Assembly (NCBI RefSeq): GCF_018282115.1
Contig: NZ_CP054306.1
Location: 2,527,488 to 2,591,487, forward strand
Length of the DNA: 64,000 nucleotides
Direction of reading: 5' to 3'
Source: Synechocystis sp. PCC 7338
GTDB lineage: Bacteria > Cyanobacteriota > Cyanobacteriia > Cyanobacteriales > Microcystaceae
The notes beneath the pieces are model-generated. The model made no database searches. It was not told the origin of the DNA and was given only the letters and a program-made list of their open reading frames with translations. Every line of letters begins with the position of its first letter. Position 1 is the stretch's first letter. This document shows, piece after piece, positions 17,683 to 26,048 of the stretch. Made by a program: the position numbers and the translations under genes.

Positions 17683-18633
17683 ATGGTTACTTCGACAAAA
17701 ATTCATCGCCAACACGATTCCATGGGGGCGGTGTGCAAAAGTTATTACCAGTTAACCAAACCGAGAATTATTCCCCTCTTGCTGATTACCACCGCCGCTT
17801 CCATGTGGATTGCCTCGGAAGGTCGGGTGGATTTACCCAAATTGTTCATCACCCTATTGGGGGGAACCCTGGCCGCCGCTTCGGCCCAAACCCTGAACTG
17901 CATTTACGACCAAGACATTGATTATGAGATGCTCCGCACCAGGGCCAGACCTATCCCGGCCGGAAAGGTTCAACCCCGCCATGCGTTGATTTTTGCCCTA
18001 GTTTTGGGGGTACTCTCATTTACTCTTTTTGCTGCCTTTATCAATGTGCTCAGCGGTTGCTTAGCGTTATCCGGCATTGTTTTTTACATGCTGATCTATA
18101 CCCACTGGCTGAAACGACACACTGCCCAAAACATTGTCATTGGTGGGGCCGCGGGTTCCATTCCCCCCTTGGTGGGTTGGGCCGCCGTTACGGGGGATTT
18201 AAGCTGGACTCCCTGGGTGTTGTTTGCGCTGATTTTTCTCTGGACTCCCCCTCATTTTTGGGCCCTAGCTTTGATGATTAAAGATGATTATGCCCAGGTG
18301 AATGTGCCTATGTTGCCGGTGATTGCGGGGGAAGAAAAAACCGTCAGCCAAATTTGGTACTACTCACTGTTGGTGGTGCCCTTCAGCCTATTGCTGGTCT
18401 ATCCCCTGCACCAGTTGGGCATAATTTATCTGGCGATCGCCATGGTTTTGGGCGGACAATTTCTAGTCAAAGCTTGGCAACTCAAACAGGCCCCCGGCGA
18501 TCGGGACTTAGCCCGGGGATTATTCAAGTTCTCCATTTTTTACCTAATGTTGCTCTGCTTGGCCATGGTGATTGACAGTTTACCCGTCACCCATCAGTTG
18601 GTGGCCCAAATGGAAACTTTGCTATTGGGTTAA
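17683..18633 (+). CDS. ctaB: Protohaem IX farnesyltransferase (haem O synthase) CtaB
   Basis: CtaB adds a farnesyl group to haem B to make haem O, the precursor used by CtaA. The 316-residue membrane protein belongs to the UbiA prenyltransferase superfamily. It has the prenyl-diphosphate motif [19 protein letters not shown] (about residues 72-90), the second aspartate region [14 protein letters not shown], and seven to nine hydrophobic helices. It lies 150 bases after ctaA on the same strand. The pair supplies haem A to cytochrome c oxidase. Confidence 0.95.
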   Translation: MVTSTKIHRQHDSMGAVCKSYYQLTKPRIIPLLLITTAASMWIASEGRVDLPKLFITLLGGTLAAASAQTLNCIYDQDIDYEMLRTRARPIPAGKVQPRHALIFALVLGVLSFTLFAAFINVLSGCLALSGIVFYMLIYTHWLKRHTAQNIVIGGAAGSIPPLVGWAAVTGDLSWTPWVLFALIFLWTPPHFWALALMIKDDYAQVNVPMLPVIAGEEKTVSQIWYYSLLVVPFSLLLVYPLHQLGIIYLAIAMVLGGQFLVKAWQLKQAPGDRDLARGLFKFSIFYLMLLCLAMVIDSLPVTHQLVAQMETLLLG

Positions 18634-18714
18634 AGTTATACCATGGCGGAGGTTTTGCTCAACCCAAGGCTCCGCTGACTTAATTTGCTACCCAATTCTT
18701 CTCCCTTCCCTGCC

Positions 18715-18945
18715 ATGTGTCTAGCCTTGCCCGGCCAGGTTATCAGTTTAATTTCTCACCCTGATCCCCTGTTGCTGGCGGGGAAAGTTAGTTTTGGCGG
18801 CATCATTAAAACCGTGAGCCTCGCCTATGTGCCTGAGGTTAAGGTGGGGGACTATGTCATTGTCCATGTGGGCTTTGCCATCAGCATTGTGGATGAAGTC
18901 GCCGCCCAGGAAACTTTGGCAGACCTGGCAGAGATGGGTCTCTAA
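18715..18945 (+). CDS. hypC: Hydrogenase maturation factor HypC
   Basis: HypC is the small chaperone that, with HypD, carries the Fe(CN)2CO group to the large subunit of [NiFe]-hydrogenase. The 76-residue product starts MCLALPGQV, with the essential Cys2 exposed after Met removal. The OB-like core is GGIIKTVSLAYVPEVKVGDYVIVHVGFAI, and the tail is DEVAAQETL. ATG 18715 is therefore the right start; longer frames upstream would bury Cys2. It stands apart from other hyp genes, as in PCC 6803, just after ctaB. Confidence 0.95.
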   Translation: MCLALPGQVISLISHPDPLLLAGKVSFGGIIKTVSLAYVPEVKVGDYVIVHVGFAISIVDEVAAQETLADLAEMGL

Positions 18946-19000
18946 TTGCCGGAACGAACCAAACAAATACCCCGTGCCGTAGGGCGGTTGGGAGCTAAAG

Positions 19001-19633
19001 ATGATGCATGGGCCAGATCCGAAAAATAAGCATCCCATGGTGGGATTTCCCCAGATTTGTTTCATTCAAAATACAGTTTCTAATCCCAATATCATCATTG
19101 GTGACTACACCTATTACGATGATCCCGAGGATTCAGAAAACTTTGAGCGCAATGTTCTCTACCATTTTCCCTTCGTCGGCGATCGCCTAATTATTGGCGA
19201 GTTCTGCGCCTTAGCCCGGGGCGTAAAATTTATTATGAATGGGGCAAACCATGCTATGGAAGGATTTTCCACCTATCCCTTTGCGATTTTTGCCAATGGT
19301 TGGCAAACGGTGGCACCAGAAGAAGAGCCGCCCCACAAAGGGGATACGGTCATTGGCAATGACGTCTGGATCGGTTATGAAACAGTAATCATGCCAGGGG
19401 TACAGGTGGGAGATGGAGCTATTATTGCCGCCAAGTCTGTTGTTACCAAGGACGTGTTGCCCTACACCGTTGTTGGAGGAAATCCTGCCCGCTTACTCCG
19501 ACAACGCTTTGCAGATGAAGTGATTGAGGCCTTGCTAGCCATTGCGTGGTGGCATTGGGACATTGGTAAAATTACCCGCAATCTCGATAAAATTGTCGCC
19601 GCCGACATTGAAGCCCTAAGAACCTGTAGTTAG
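19001..19633 (+). CDS. Vat/CatB-like hexapeptide-repeat acetyltransferase
   Basis: A 210-residue left-handed beta-helix acetyltransferase of the xenobiotic (CatB/Vat) subgroup. It shows the Vat-type opening GDYTYYDDPEDSENFERNVLYHFP, then LIIGEFCALARGVKFIMNGANHAM with the candidate catalytic His. Hexapeptide turns follow (GDTVIGNDVWIGYETVIMPGVQVGDGAIIAAKSVVTKDV) and the closing VVGGNPARLLRQRF. Such enzymes acetylate streptogramin or chloramphenicol-type acceptors, but chromosomal cyanobacterial copies may act on other alcohols. It follows hypC by about 55 bases and may be co-transcribed. Confidence 0.85.
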   Translation: MMHGPDPKNKHPMVGFPQICFIQNTVSNPNIIIGDYTYYDDPEDSENFERNVLYHFPFVGDRLIIGEFCALARGVKFIMNGANHAMEGFSTYPFAIFANGWQTVAPEEEPPHKGDTVIGNDVWIGYETVIMPGVQVGDGAIIAAKSVVTKDVLPYTVVGGNPARLLRQRFADEVIEALLAIAWWHWDIGKITRNLDKIVAADIEALRTCS

Positions 19634-19725
19634 GGTCGAGAGTGGGTTTAGCCAGGCCTCTAACACTAACTAATAACCAGCTTTAAAGTAACTAACTTTA
19701 AAGCGGGCGCTGGGAAATCATCAGC

Positions 19726-20328
19726 CTAGCCGCTACATTCAAACAAACGAATGAAGAAAAAAGTCACCATTTTTAAACCATAGGGGGACTTCCACCAAAT
19801 AGCTGGGAAGGTACCCACCGGAGCATTGAGGGAAAAATCCCATTGGTCATATTCCTCAAAACGAAGCTTTCCTTCCTGCACCCAACCCACTTCCTGGGCA
19901 AAGGCCCCCATCACTTTCCGGTCTTGGGTACGGAGAGTATCAGTGTCACCGCCTACCTTTTGATAGGCTTCCAATTGACGGCTAAAACCGAAACGACCAT
20001 CGCTATAGGTCTGCCACAGGCGATCAATTACCGTTAAAACCGTACAAGGCAAAGCAGACAAAGTTTCTGGGCTCAGATTATCCCGATTACGATTGAGGGT
20101 TTCAAGAATAATGCGGGTAGTTTCATGGTCAGCATGTTTGAAGTCCTTGGCCATCAAACATTCCTGCAACTTGCCATAGCGCTCAATATCGGGGATTAGG
20201 GTTAGTTTCCCTTCCAAGTTTTCCACCCGTTGGCTTAAGCTCTGGACTTGACTGGCCAAATTCTGACATTGTTGAGCCAGTTCAGCATAATTGGGGTCAT
20301 TGGATTCTGGGGTGATGGAATCGGCCAT
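19726..20328 (-). CDS. GUN4-like domain protein
   Basis: A 200-residue protein. An N-terminal coiled coil (about residues 14-45, LAQQCQNLASQVQSLSQRVENLE) is followed by a GUN4-type domain. Its signs are RYGKLQECLMAKDFKHADHETTRIIL, the segment around VIDRLWQTYSDGRFGFSRQLEAY, and WVQEGKLRFEEYDQWDFSLNAPVGTFP. True GUN4 binds Mg-protoporphyrin and stimulates Mg-chelatase. This copy is one of the extra GUN4-domain proteins of cyanobacteria, and porphyrin binding is not assured. The C terminus (FFFIRLFECSG) is short. It probably shares a transcript with the membrane protein gene just upstream. Confidence 0.75.
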   Translation of the reverse strand: MADSITPESNDPNYAELAQQCQNLASQVQSLSQRVENLEGKLTLIPDIERYGKLQECLMAKDFKHADHETTRIILETLNRNRDNLSPETLSALPCTVLTVIDRLWQTYSDGRFGFSRQLEAYQKVGGDTDTLRTQDRKVMGAFAQEVGWVQEGKLRFEEYDQWDFSLNAPVGTFPAIWWKSPYGLKMVTFFFIRLFECSG

Positions 20329-20387
20329 AAATTTAGCTTAGTTAATCCAATAGGGTGTTTAATATTGCAGGCAATGGGTTAATTTTC

Positions 20388-20708
20388 TCAAATTTCTTCC
20401 ATCTCCAAACGCCCGGCCGTCACAGCATCAAAGGCAAAGGCCAATACTACAGGCATGGGATTTCTGAGCAAAAAAGCAGAACCGATCGCCAAAGCAGAAA
20501 CAGCCACAGCGGCGGTTAACCAAGCTTTTTCCTCTTCGCAAAGACCTTTTTCTATTTTAATTGCCCGGAGAATTTTGCCAGGAATGGGCTCCGGCATGAC
20601 AGCTCCAGGAGGAAAAGCCCAATAGTAATTGAGTCGTTCCATGAACAAATCTGTCCAACCGTTGGCTTCACACCATTCTTCAATCCAAGCGTCGCAAAAA
20701 TGTCTCAT
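20388..20708 (-). CDS. Conserved small membrane protein of unknown function
   Basis: A 106-residue protein that I do not recognise as a named family. The N-terminal 35 residues are rich in Trp and acidic residues (MRHFCDAWIEEWCEANGWTD). A proline-rich stretch with FPPGAVMPEPIPG follows, then a hydrophobic region of about residues 63-95 (AVAVSALAIGSAFLLRNP, VVLAFAFDAVTA) that should form one or two membrane helices. It ends 59 bases before the GUN4-like start on the same strand, so the two may be functionally linked. Confidence 0.6.
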   Translation of the reverse strand: MRHFCDAWIEEWCEANGWTDLFMERLNYYWAFPPGAVMPEPIPGKILRAIKIEKGLCEEEKAWLTAAVAVSALAIGSAFLLRNPMPVVLAFAFDAVTAGRLEMEEI

Positions 20709-21060
20709 TTTTTAAGTATTTATGCTTACCTTATACTCAGCAGAAAAGCCACCATGGGACTAGAAACCCGGCTTTCCCGCCATCTTAGCAAGGGTATTTG
20801 GAGGGAAAGGAAAATGCCATAAAACTTAACTTTGTTTAACCCAAGTTAATGGTCTGGAAACCAAGGCAGATCTGCCGATTTATTAAAAAAGGCGCTACTC
20901 AAATCGACAGAAAGATTGCTTAAATCCTCTGAAATTGGGGATCTAGCGGGAGTAAGTTAAAAATTTATCCACGGGATTGAGAACCTCTTTGAGGAGTCGA
21001 GTTCTAGAAGTCAAACTCTCCTGATAACAGGGGTTTAATCCCCCCTAATCCTTATGTTGG
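20709..21060. other. Intergenic region, no gene seen
   Basis: About 350 bases without a supported gene between the small membrane protein start and an IS relic. Its left end should carry the leftward promoter for the small membrane protein and GUN4-like pair. A short inverted repeat CCTC-TTT-GAGG lies near 20984-20994 with no T run, so it is weak as a terminator. Confidence 0.35.
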
Positions 21061-21360
21061 CAACTCCCACGCCGTAAAGGCGTGGGATTCATGCTTCACT
21101 GGGTTTGTCTAGTCTTGTGCCATCTCTGTTCCAATACCCCGTCCAGATTCCCCTCCACAAGCATCTGTTTTTACGTCCACGATGTGCCCCACCGCAGACA
21201 AAACAAACTTTTATTCATGTTTTGTTTTTCCCATTCCTAGACTATGACGCCCCTGTGTTCAGGTATTTCCTTTTGGTCATGCATTCTAGTCGGCGAAAAC
21301 CACCAATCTTGCCTCTCGTGGCACACTTGGGTGCGTGGGCATCCACTGGTTAACACAAAG
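21061..21360 (-). mobile_element. Relic of an IS200/IS605-type tnpB 3' end
   Basis: The minus strand keeps what looks like the C-terminal end of a TnpB-type protein. One frame reads VGHIVDVKTDACGGESGRG, then GIGTEMAQD, a TAG at 21111-21109, and NPVKHESHAFTA, close to the usual TnpB tail. It is followed by a perfect 8-bp hairpin CCCACGCC-GTAAA-GGCGTGGG at 21066-21086, the kind of subterminal palindrome found at IS200/IS605 right ends. Upstream the frames are broken by stops and no tnpA or complete tnpB is present. I read this as a dead fragment; no intact plus-strand gene overlaps it. Confidence 0.5.
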
Positions 21361-21422
21361 CCTTCCTAAAGGACAGGGTTTTAAACCCATTTTTTCGATA
21401 AGGAGGAAAATCTTGGGGTCGA

Positions 21423-21935
21423 TTAGGGATTACCGCGCCATGTTTGTAGTTGTTCCCAGGTTTCCCTTTGGCTAACAATGTTCTCTTGGGTGGAGAAAAG
21501 TGCTAGGGCCGTTTCTAGATCGGCAATGGCTTGGCTTTGATGTCCTAATTGCCAGTAAATTTTTCCTCTGGCCTTATAGGCCTCGGCTAATTGGGGGTTT
21601 AAGGTAATGGCCTGGCTGTGGTCTTCGATCGCCCCTTGGTAATCCGCTATCCTAGCTCTGGCAATACCCCGATTAAAATAGGCGTCGGCATAGGTGGGAT
21701 CCAGCAGAATTAATTCTGTAAAAATGGCGATCGCCCCCCGGTAGTTTTTTTTAATCCCTTCATCCATGCCATCAATTAACCTTTCCTCCAGGGGATGGTC
21801 ACCCATCAAGGGTAGGGAACGATCACTGTCAACCATGCCTTGGGCCGGTAAGGGCAGAGGAAAAACCAATGACAGCGCCCCCACCATAGCAATGGTAAAG
21901 AGGGAGCGGCCTAGGAAACAACCATGGTTAACCAT
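21423..21935 (-). CDS. Exported TPR-repeat protein
   Basis: A 170-residue protein. Residues about 10-32 (SLFTIAMVGALSLVFPLPLPAQG) form a likely signal peptide with a cleavage site near AQG. Three tetratricopeptide repeats fill residues about 60-155 (YRGAIAIFTELILLDPTYADAY, YQGAIEDHSQAITLNP, SQAIADLETALAL). TPRs bind partner proteins, so this is probably a small periplasmic or lumenal scaffold. The partner is unknown, and its neighbours (a radical SAM gene on the other strand, an IS relic) give no clue. Confidence 0.75.
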   Translation of the reverse strand: MVNHGCFLGRSLFTIAMVGALSLVFPLPLPAQGMVDSDRSLPLMGDHPLEERLIDGMDEGIKKNYRGAIAIFTELILLDPTYADAYFNRGIARARIADYQGAIEDHSQAITLNPQLAEAYKARGKIYWQLGHQSQAIADLETALALFSTQENIVSQRETWEQLQTWRGNP

Positions 21936-22068
21936 AGGATTTATCTATGCCAACAGTCTGGCTTTCGGGTACTTCCTGGCGAGGTTGTGCTAGCTTTAGC
22001 TAAAGTTAACCCCATACCTAATCAATTTCTAGATTTTTTTAACATAAATCTTCCCTAAGCGAGAAGCC

Positions 22069-23670
22069 ATGCGCGCCCTATTAATCTATCCGTTGTTTCC
22101 CCCTACTTTCTGGTCCTACGAAAAAATTCTGGAGCTAGTGGGTCGGAAGGTTTTATTGCCTCCCCTCGGGTTGATAACCGTGGCGGGTATTCTCCCCCAG
22201 GAATGGGAGTTTAAGCTGGTGGACCGCAATGTCCGCAATGTAAGGGAAGAAGAGTGGGACTGGGCCGACGTGGTCATCATCTCCGGCATGATCGTGCAAC
22301 GGGATGACATGGTGGAAAATATTAAAGCCGCTAAGGCCCACGGTAAGTTGGTTGCGGTGGGGGGCCCCTTTGCGACGTCAGTGCCCGATGAAGTTAAAAA
22401 CGCCGGGGCGGATTTTCTGATTTTGGACGAGGGGGAAATTACCCTACCCATGTTCGTAGAAGCCCTAGAGCGGGGAGAAACCCACGGCATTATCCGGGCA
22501 GAAGAAAAGCCCGATGTCACCACCACTCCCATCCCCCGTTATGACCTGCTGGAACTGGACGCTTATGATTCCATGTCTGTGCAGTTTTCCCGGGGTTGTC
22601 CTTTCCAGTGTGAATTTTGCGACATCATCGTGCTCTATGGTCGCAAGCCTCGCACTAAGGAGCCGGCCCAACTACTGAACGAATTGGACTACCTTTACGA
22701 ATTAGGTTGGCGGCGATCGGTGTTTATGGTGGATGACAATTTCATCGGCAATAAGCGCAATGTAAAGCTGTTGCTTAAGGAACTTAAGGTTTGGCAAGCG
22801 GAGCATAAATACCCCTTCCGTTTCAACACCGAAGCTTCCATTGACTTGGCCGACGACCAGGAAATGATGGATTTAATGGTGGAGTGTTACTTTGATGCGG
22901 TATTCCTCGGTATTGAAACCCCCGACGAAGAAAGCTTGGAGTTCACCAAAAAATTCCAAAATACCCGTAACTCACTGGCGGATTCCGTCGATAAAATCAT
23001 CAAGGCTGGTCTCCGACCCATGGCGGGCTTCATCATTGGCTTTGATGGGGAAAAACAGGGCGCTGGCGATCGCATTGTCCGGTTTGCGGAACAGACTGCT
23101 ATTCCCACCACCACCTTTGCCATGCTCCAGGCTTTGCCTAATACGGCTTTGTGGCATCGGCTTAAAAAAGAAAACCGTTTACTGGACGAAAGCAAGGGCA
23201 ATATTAACCAGACCACGTTGATGAATTTTGTGCCTACCCGCCCCTTGGAAGATATTGCCAATGAGTATGTGGAAGCCTTTTGGGAACTCTATGATCCCCA
23301 TGGTTATATGGATCGTAATTATCGTTGTTTCCTCAAGTTGGGAGCACCTAAATGCAAGGCCCCAGCTAAGTTACCCAGCCTAGTGGATTTGAAAGCTTTG
23401 GCGATCGTGGTCTGGCGGCAGGGCTTTAAACGGGATACCAGGTGGCGTTTTTGGCACCATGCCTTTGGCATTCTTCGCCATAATCCAGCGGTGTTTGAAC
23501 ACTACATCACCCTCTGTGCTCACAACGAACATTTCATGCAATATCGGGAAATTGTCCGGCAAGAAATTGGCGAGCAGTTAAGAGATTATCTCCATCATCA
23601 GCAACGGGAGCAGGTCACTCCCCCAGTGATGACAACAGCGGAAAAAGGGGAAAAGGTTCTGACAAGTTAG
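22069..23670 (+). CDS. B12-binding-domain radical SAM protein (DUF4070 type)
   Basis: A 533-residue enzyme with three parts. An N-terminal cobalamin-binding-like Rossmann domain covers about residues 1-140 (PPLGLITVAGILP, VVIISGMIVQRDDM). The radical SAM core covers about 165-390, with the [4Fe-4S] motif CPFQCEFC and the SAM loop MVDDNFIGNK. The C-terminal helical DUF4070 region covers about 400-530. Family members perform radical methylations or rearrangements, some on hopanoids or tetrapyrroles; the substrate here is unknown. It starts at ATG 22069 and ends before a strong terminator, so it is monocistronic. Confidence 0.85.
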   Translation: MRALLIYPLFPPTFWSYEKILELVGRKVLLPPLGLITVAGILPQEWEFKLVDRNVRNVREEEWDWADVVIISGMIVQRDDMVENIKAAKAHGKLVAVGGPFATSVPDEVKNAGADFLILDEGEITLPMFVEALERGETHGIIRAEEKPDVTTTPIPRYDLLELDAYDSMSVQFSRGCPFQCEFCDIIVLYGRKPRTKEPAQLLNELDYLYELGWRRSVFMVDDNFIGNKRNVKLLLKELKVWQAEHKYPFRFNTEASIDLADDQEMMDLMVECYFDAVFLGIETPDEESLEFTKKFQNTRNSLADSVDKIIKAGLRPMAGFIIGFDGEKQGAGDRIVRFAEQTAIPTTTFAMLQALPNTALWHRLKKENRLLDESKGNINQTTLMNFVPTRPLEDIANEYVEAFWELYDPHGYMDRNYRCFLKLGAPKCKAPAKLPSLVDLKALAIVVWRQGFKRDTRWRFWHHAFGILRHNPAVFEHYITLCAHNEHFMQYREIVRQEIGEQLRDYLHHQQREQVTPPVMTTAEKGEKVLTS

Positions 23671-23702
23671 TTCCCCTGCTCTGTCTGAAATAAATAGTAT
23701 TC

Positions 23703-23748
23703 AAAACCTAGTATCCAGTGGCAACCGATGGGGATATTAGGTTTTTTT
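23703..23748. terminator. Strong intrinsic terminator after the radical SAM gene
   Basis: AAAACCTAGTATCC at 23703-23716 pairs with GGATATTAGGTTTT at 23732-23745, 14 pairs including one G-U, across a 15-base loop and followed by a T run to 23748. It lies between convergent genes. The A run on its left side means it could also serve the minus strand. Confidence 0.85.
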
Positions 23749-23758
23749 CTGCTCTTTT

Positions 23759-24640
23759 TTATGGGGTAGGCTGTTGTTCCAAATAAGCCAAAAATTCAAT
23801 CAACTGCTCATCGGACAGTAACTGGCGGGAACGTTTGCCATAGGTTTGTAACAGATAATTGCGTCCCTGTTCACTGGTCCAGCCCAATCGTTTGAGCTCT
23901 AGGTTACTGCGGGCAATAATTTCCGAAAAGTCCATGGGGCCTTCGGGTAGATCCGTTGCGCCAGCGTTGGCCATGGCCGGTTCAGATGGCTCTGGTTCGG
24001 TTTCAATGGGCAGAGGTAATTCGGGAGTCTCTGGCGATCGCCCAGTGGCAAGGTCAAGTTGAAGTTCGGGGTTGGCGAAAGGTAGCTCATCCAGTTGATC
24101 AAGGGAATTATTGGCCATTGCCTGGGTTAGAACTGGTTCCTCCAAGGGCAATACTGGGTCCGGGCTAGGGGGAAAGGAAACGCTCACACTGGTTGCAGTT
24201 TGAGCCGGAGCGGCGATCACCTCCACCACCGGAGATTTTTCAACCACAGGGGCAGGAGTTGCCTTAGTCGGAGGGGAAGAAATAACGGCTTTACCGCTCT
24301 GCTTAGAGGGTTTAGTTTCTTTTTTGCTCGGGGAAGCCTGGGAGGATTGCTTGGCTGGGCCGCTGTCAGTGACTATCTTGTCCGATTTATCTGCCTTTGG
24401 GGTAAATTCCGTCGGGGATCCATGGGGTAAATCAAGGCTGGCGATCGCCCTTTCCTTGGCCAAGTCTTCGGCGGCTTCCAGGGGACACTGGGCCGCTAGG
24501 GCCGTGGCTACCACAATGCCTTCTAGGGTGATGCTGGCTTGGACTATGTATAAACCCCGATCAATTTCGAGCAAGTCACAACAGAGACTGCCCTGGGGAT
24601 AATGTTGGCGGAAAAGGGAAATCAGACTGGACATTGGCAT
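23759..24640 (-). CDS. Cyanobacterial protein of unknown function with disordered centre
   Basis: A protein of about 293 residues from the ATG at 24640; a further ATG at 24634 is also possible and the ribosome site is weak. Residues 1-75 form a compact alpha/beta domain (GSLCCDLLEIDRGLYIVQASITLEG, then AAEDLAKERAIASL). Its pattern recalls the basic-strand and helix layout of Rad52/ERF-like or dsRBD-type domains, but I would not assign it. Residues about 80-225 are Pro/Ser/Lys/Glu-rich and probably disordered. The last 60 residues form a helical domain (LKRLGWTSEQGRNYLLQTYGKRSRQLLSDEQLIEFLAYLE) that I associate with several cyanobacterial proteins. It is divergent from rplI. Confidence 0.6.
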   Translation of the reverse strand: MPMSSLISLFRQHYPQGSLCCDLLEIDRGLYIVQASITLEGIVVATALAAQCPLEAAEDLAKERAIASLDLPHGSPTEFTPKADKSDKIVTDSGPAKQSSQASPSKKETKPSKQSGKAVISSPPTKATPAPVVEKSPVVEVIAAPAQTATSVSVSFPPSPDPVLPLEEPVLTQAMANNSLDQLDELPFANPELQLDLATGRSPETPELPLPIETEPEPSEPAMANAGATDLPEGPMDFSEIIARSNLELKRLGWTSEQGRNYLLQTYGKRSRQLLSDEQLIEFLAYLEQQPTP

Positions 24641-24821
24641 CTGGTTGCGGAGGGCCGTCCCCCATGGTAACAGAGTAACTTTGCCTTTCTGTTCATTGCC
24701 CTGGGGAAAAACTGACCTCCGACGATGGCCAACTTTGGCGGGATTGCCCCTAAAGGTTAAGATGGAGGTTTGTGAATTGCTCCACAAGCTAAACAAACTT
24801 CATATTGGAAAAATTACAGTT

Positions 24822-25280
24822 ATGGCAAAGCGAGTCAAGGTCGTTTTAAACGAAACTATCAATAAACTAGGCTTCACCGGCGATTTAGTGGAAGTAGCCC
24901 CCGGTTATGCCCGCAATTATCTCATTCCCAAAGGCCTAGGAGTAGTGGCCACCCCCGGTATTTTGCGCCAGGTGGAACAAAGACGCCTCAAGGAATTGGA
25001 ACGGCTCAAAGCAGAAAAAGATGCCGCTGAAGCCCGCAAAGTCGCTCTGGAAACCATTGGTCGCTTTGTGATCAAAAAACAAGTAGGGGAAGCGGAAGCT
25101 ATTTTTGGTACTGTTACCACCCAGGAAGTGGCCGATGCAGTGGAAGCCGCCACCAACCAAAGTCTCGATCGCCGGGGCATCAGTCTACCGGATATCCACA
25201 AAACTGGTTTCTACCAGGCCCAAATCAAATTGCACCCCGAAGTTATCGCTACGGTGGAAGTGCAAGTGGCCCCCCTTTAG
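24822..25280 (+). CDS. rplI: 50S ribosomal protein L9
   Basis: L9 links the base of the L1 stalk to the neighbouring ribosome. The 152-residue product from ATG 24822 has the N-terminal RNA-binding domain (VKVVLNETINKLGFTGDLVEVAPGYARNYLIPKG), the long exposed central helix (about residues 45-75, very Lys/Glu/Arg-rich) and the C-terminal domain (FGTVTTQEVADAVEAATNQ, RRGISLPDIHKTGFYQAQIKLHPEV). The frame stays open upstream, but the L9 signature and family length set the start here. cytM lies downstream, as in PCC 6803. Confidence 0.96.
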   Translation: MAKRVKVVLNETINKLGFTGDLVEVAPGYARNYLIPKGLGVVATPGILRQVEQRRLKELERLKAEKDAAEARKVALETIGRFVIKKQVGEAEAIFGTVTTQEVADAVEAATNQSLDRRGISLPDIHKTGFYQAQIKLHPEVIATVEVQVAPL

Positions 25281-25512
25281 ATTAATCTGCCCTCGCTGAT
25301 CAACTGGGGGCAAGCTGGATAGATTTTTGTCAATGCTCCCCCTTGGCCCAGGAAAATTCTGGGATCGATATTTGGGGGAGTTTTAGTTTGTCAACGGGGT
25401 TAATCCAGACCCGAGCCTAGGGCTAAGCAAACACAGGAGGCCCCAGTATCAATACAATATGTTAAGTTCCTGAGTGGCGATCCTAGCAATCTTGACTAAT
25501 CTTTCCTAACCC

Positions 25513-25899
25513 ATGGCCCCTGTAATCGAAAAAAATCCAACTGTTGCCAAGGTAAATGCTTCCCCCACCGGGATGTGGATTATGGCCGGCATTATTTCCT
25601 TGGTAATATTGACAGTGGCTTTGTTTAGCTTTATGAACTTTGATCCCTACGTGAACCAGGTGCTCGCCCTTAAAGGCGATGCGGATAGGGGCCGGGCTAT
25701 TTTTCAAGCCAATTGCGTGGTTTGCCATGGCATCCAGGCTGATGGCTACATTGGCCCTAGTCTTTGGGGGGTGTCCCAACGACGATCCGAGGGCCACATC
25801 ATTCATCAGGTCGTTAGTGGTCAAACGCCTCCCATGCCACAGTTTGAACCTAATCCCCAGGAAATGGCGGATTTATTGGATTACCTTAAAACTATCTGA
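25513..25899 (+). CDS. cytM: Cytochrome cM
   Basis: A 128-residue membrane-anchored c-type cytochrome corresponding to sll1245 of PCC 6803. Residues about 21-42 are a hydrophobic N-terminal anchor (MWIMAGIISLVILTVALFSF). The haem site is C68-V-V-C71-H72, and Met108 in TPPMPQF is the probable axial ligand. The C-terminal helix (PQEMADLLDYLKT) is typical of class I cytochromes c. CytM is found in cyanobacteria, is induced under stress, and acts in or modulates respiratory and photosynthetic electron flow; its exact role is debated. It lies just downstream of rplI. Confidence 0.93.
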   Translation: MAPVIEKNPTVAKVNASPTGMWIMAGIISLVILTVALFSFMNFDPYVNQVLALKGDADRGRAIFQANCVVCHGIQADGYIGPSLWGVSQRRSEGHIIHQVVSGQTPPMPQFEPNPQEMADLLDYLKTI

Positions 25900-26048
25900 G
25901 AGCGTGTTTGAAAATTCTAAAAATGCTCACTTTAGCTAATTTTCCCAGCCCACCTTGGGAGGGGAGAAATAGTCAAAAGTCCCCCTTTTTAAGCCGGAGC
26001 TTTAGTGAGGAGATTCCGGGGGATTCTTTTCATCCAAACCTGGCCGAT

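Noticed and set aside
21105-21353. 82-codon plus-strand frame across the IS relic
   Set aside because: It is antisense to the TnpB-like remnant, and its composition (Pro/His/Phe-rich) looks non-coding.
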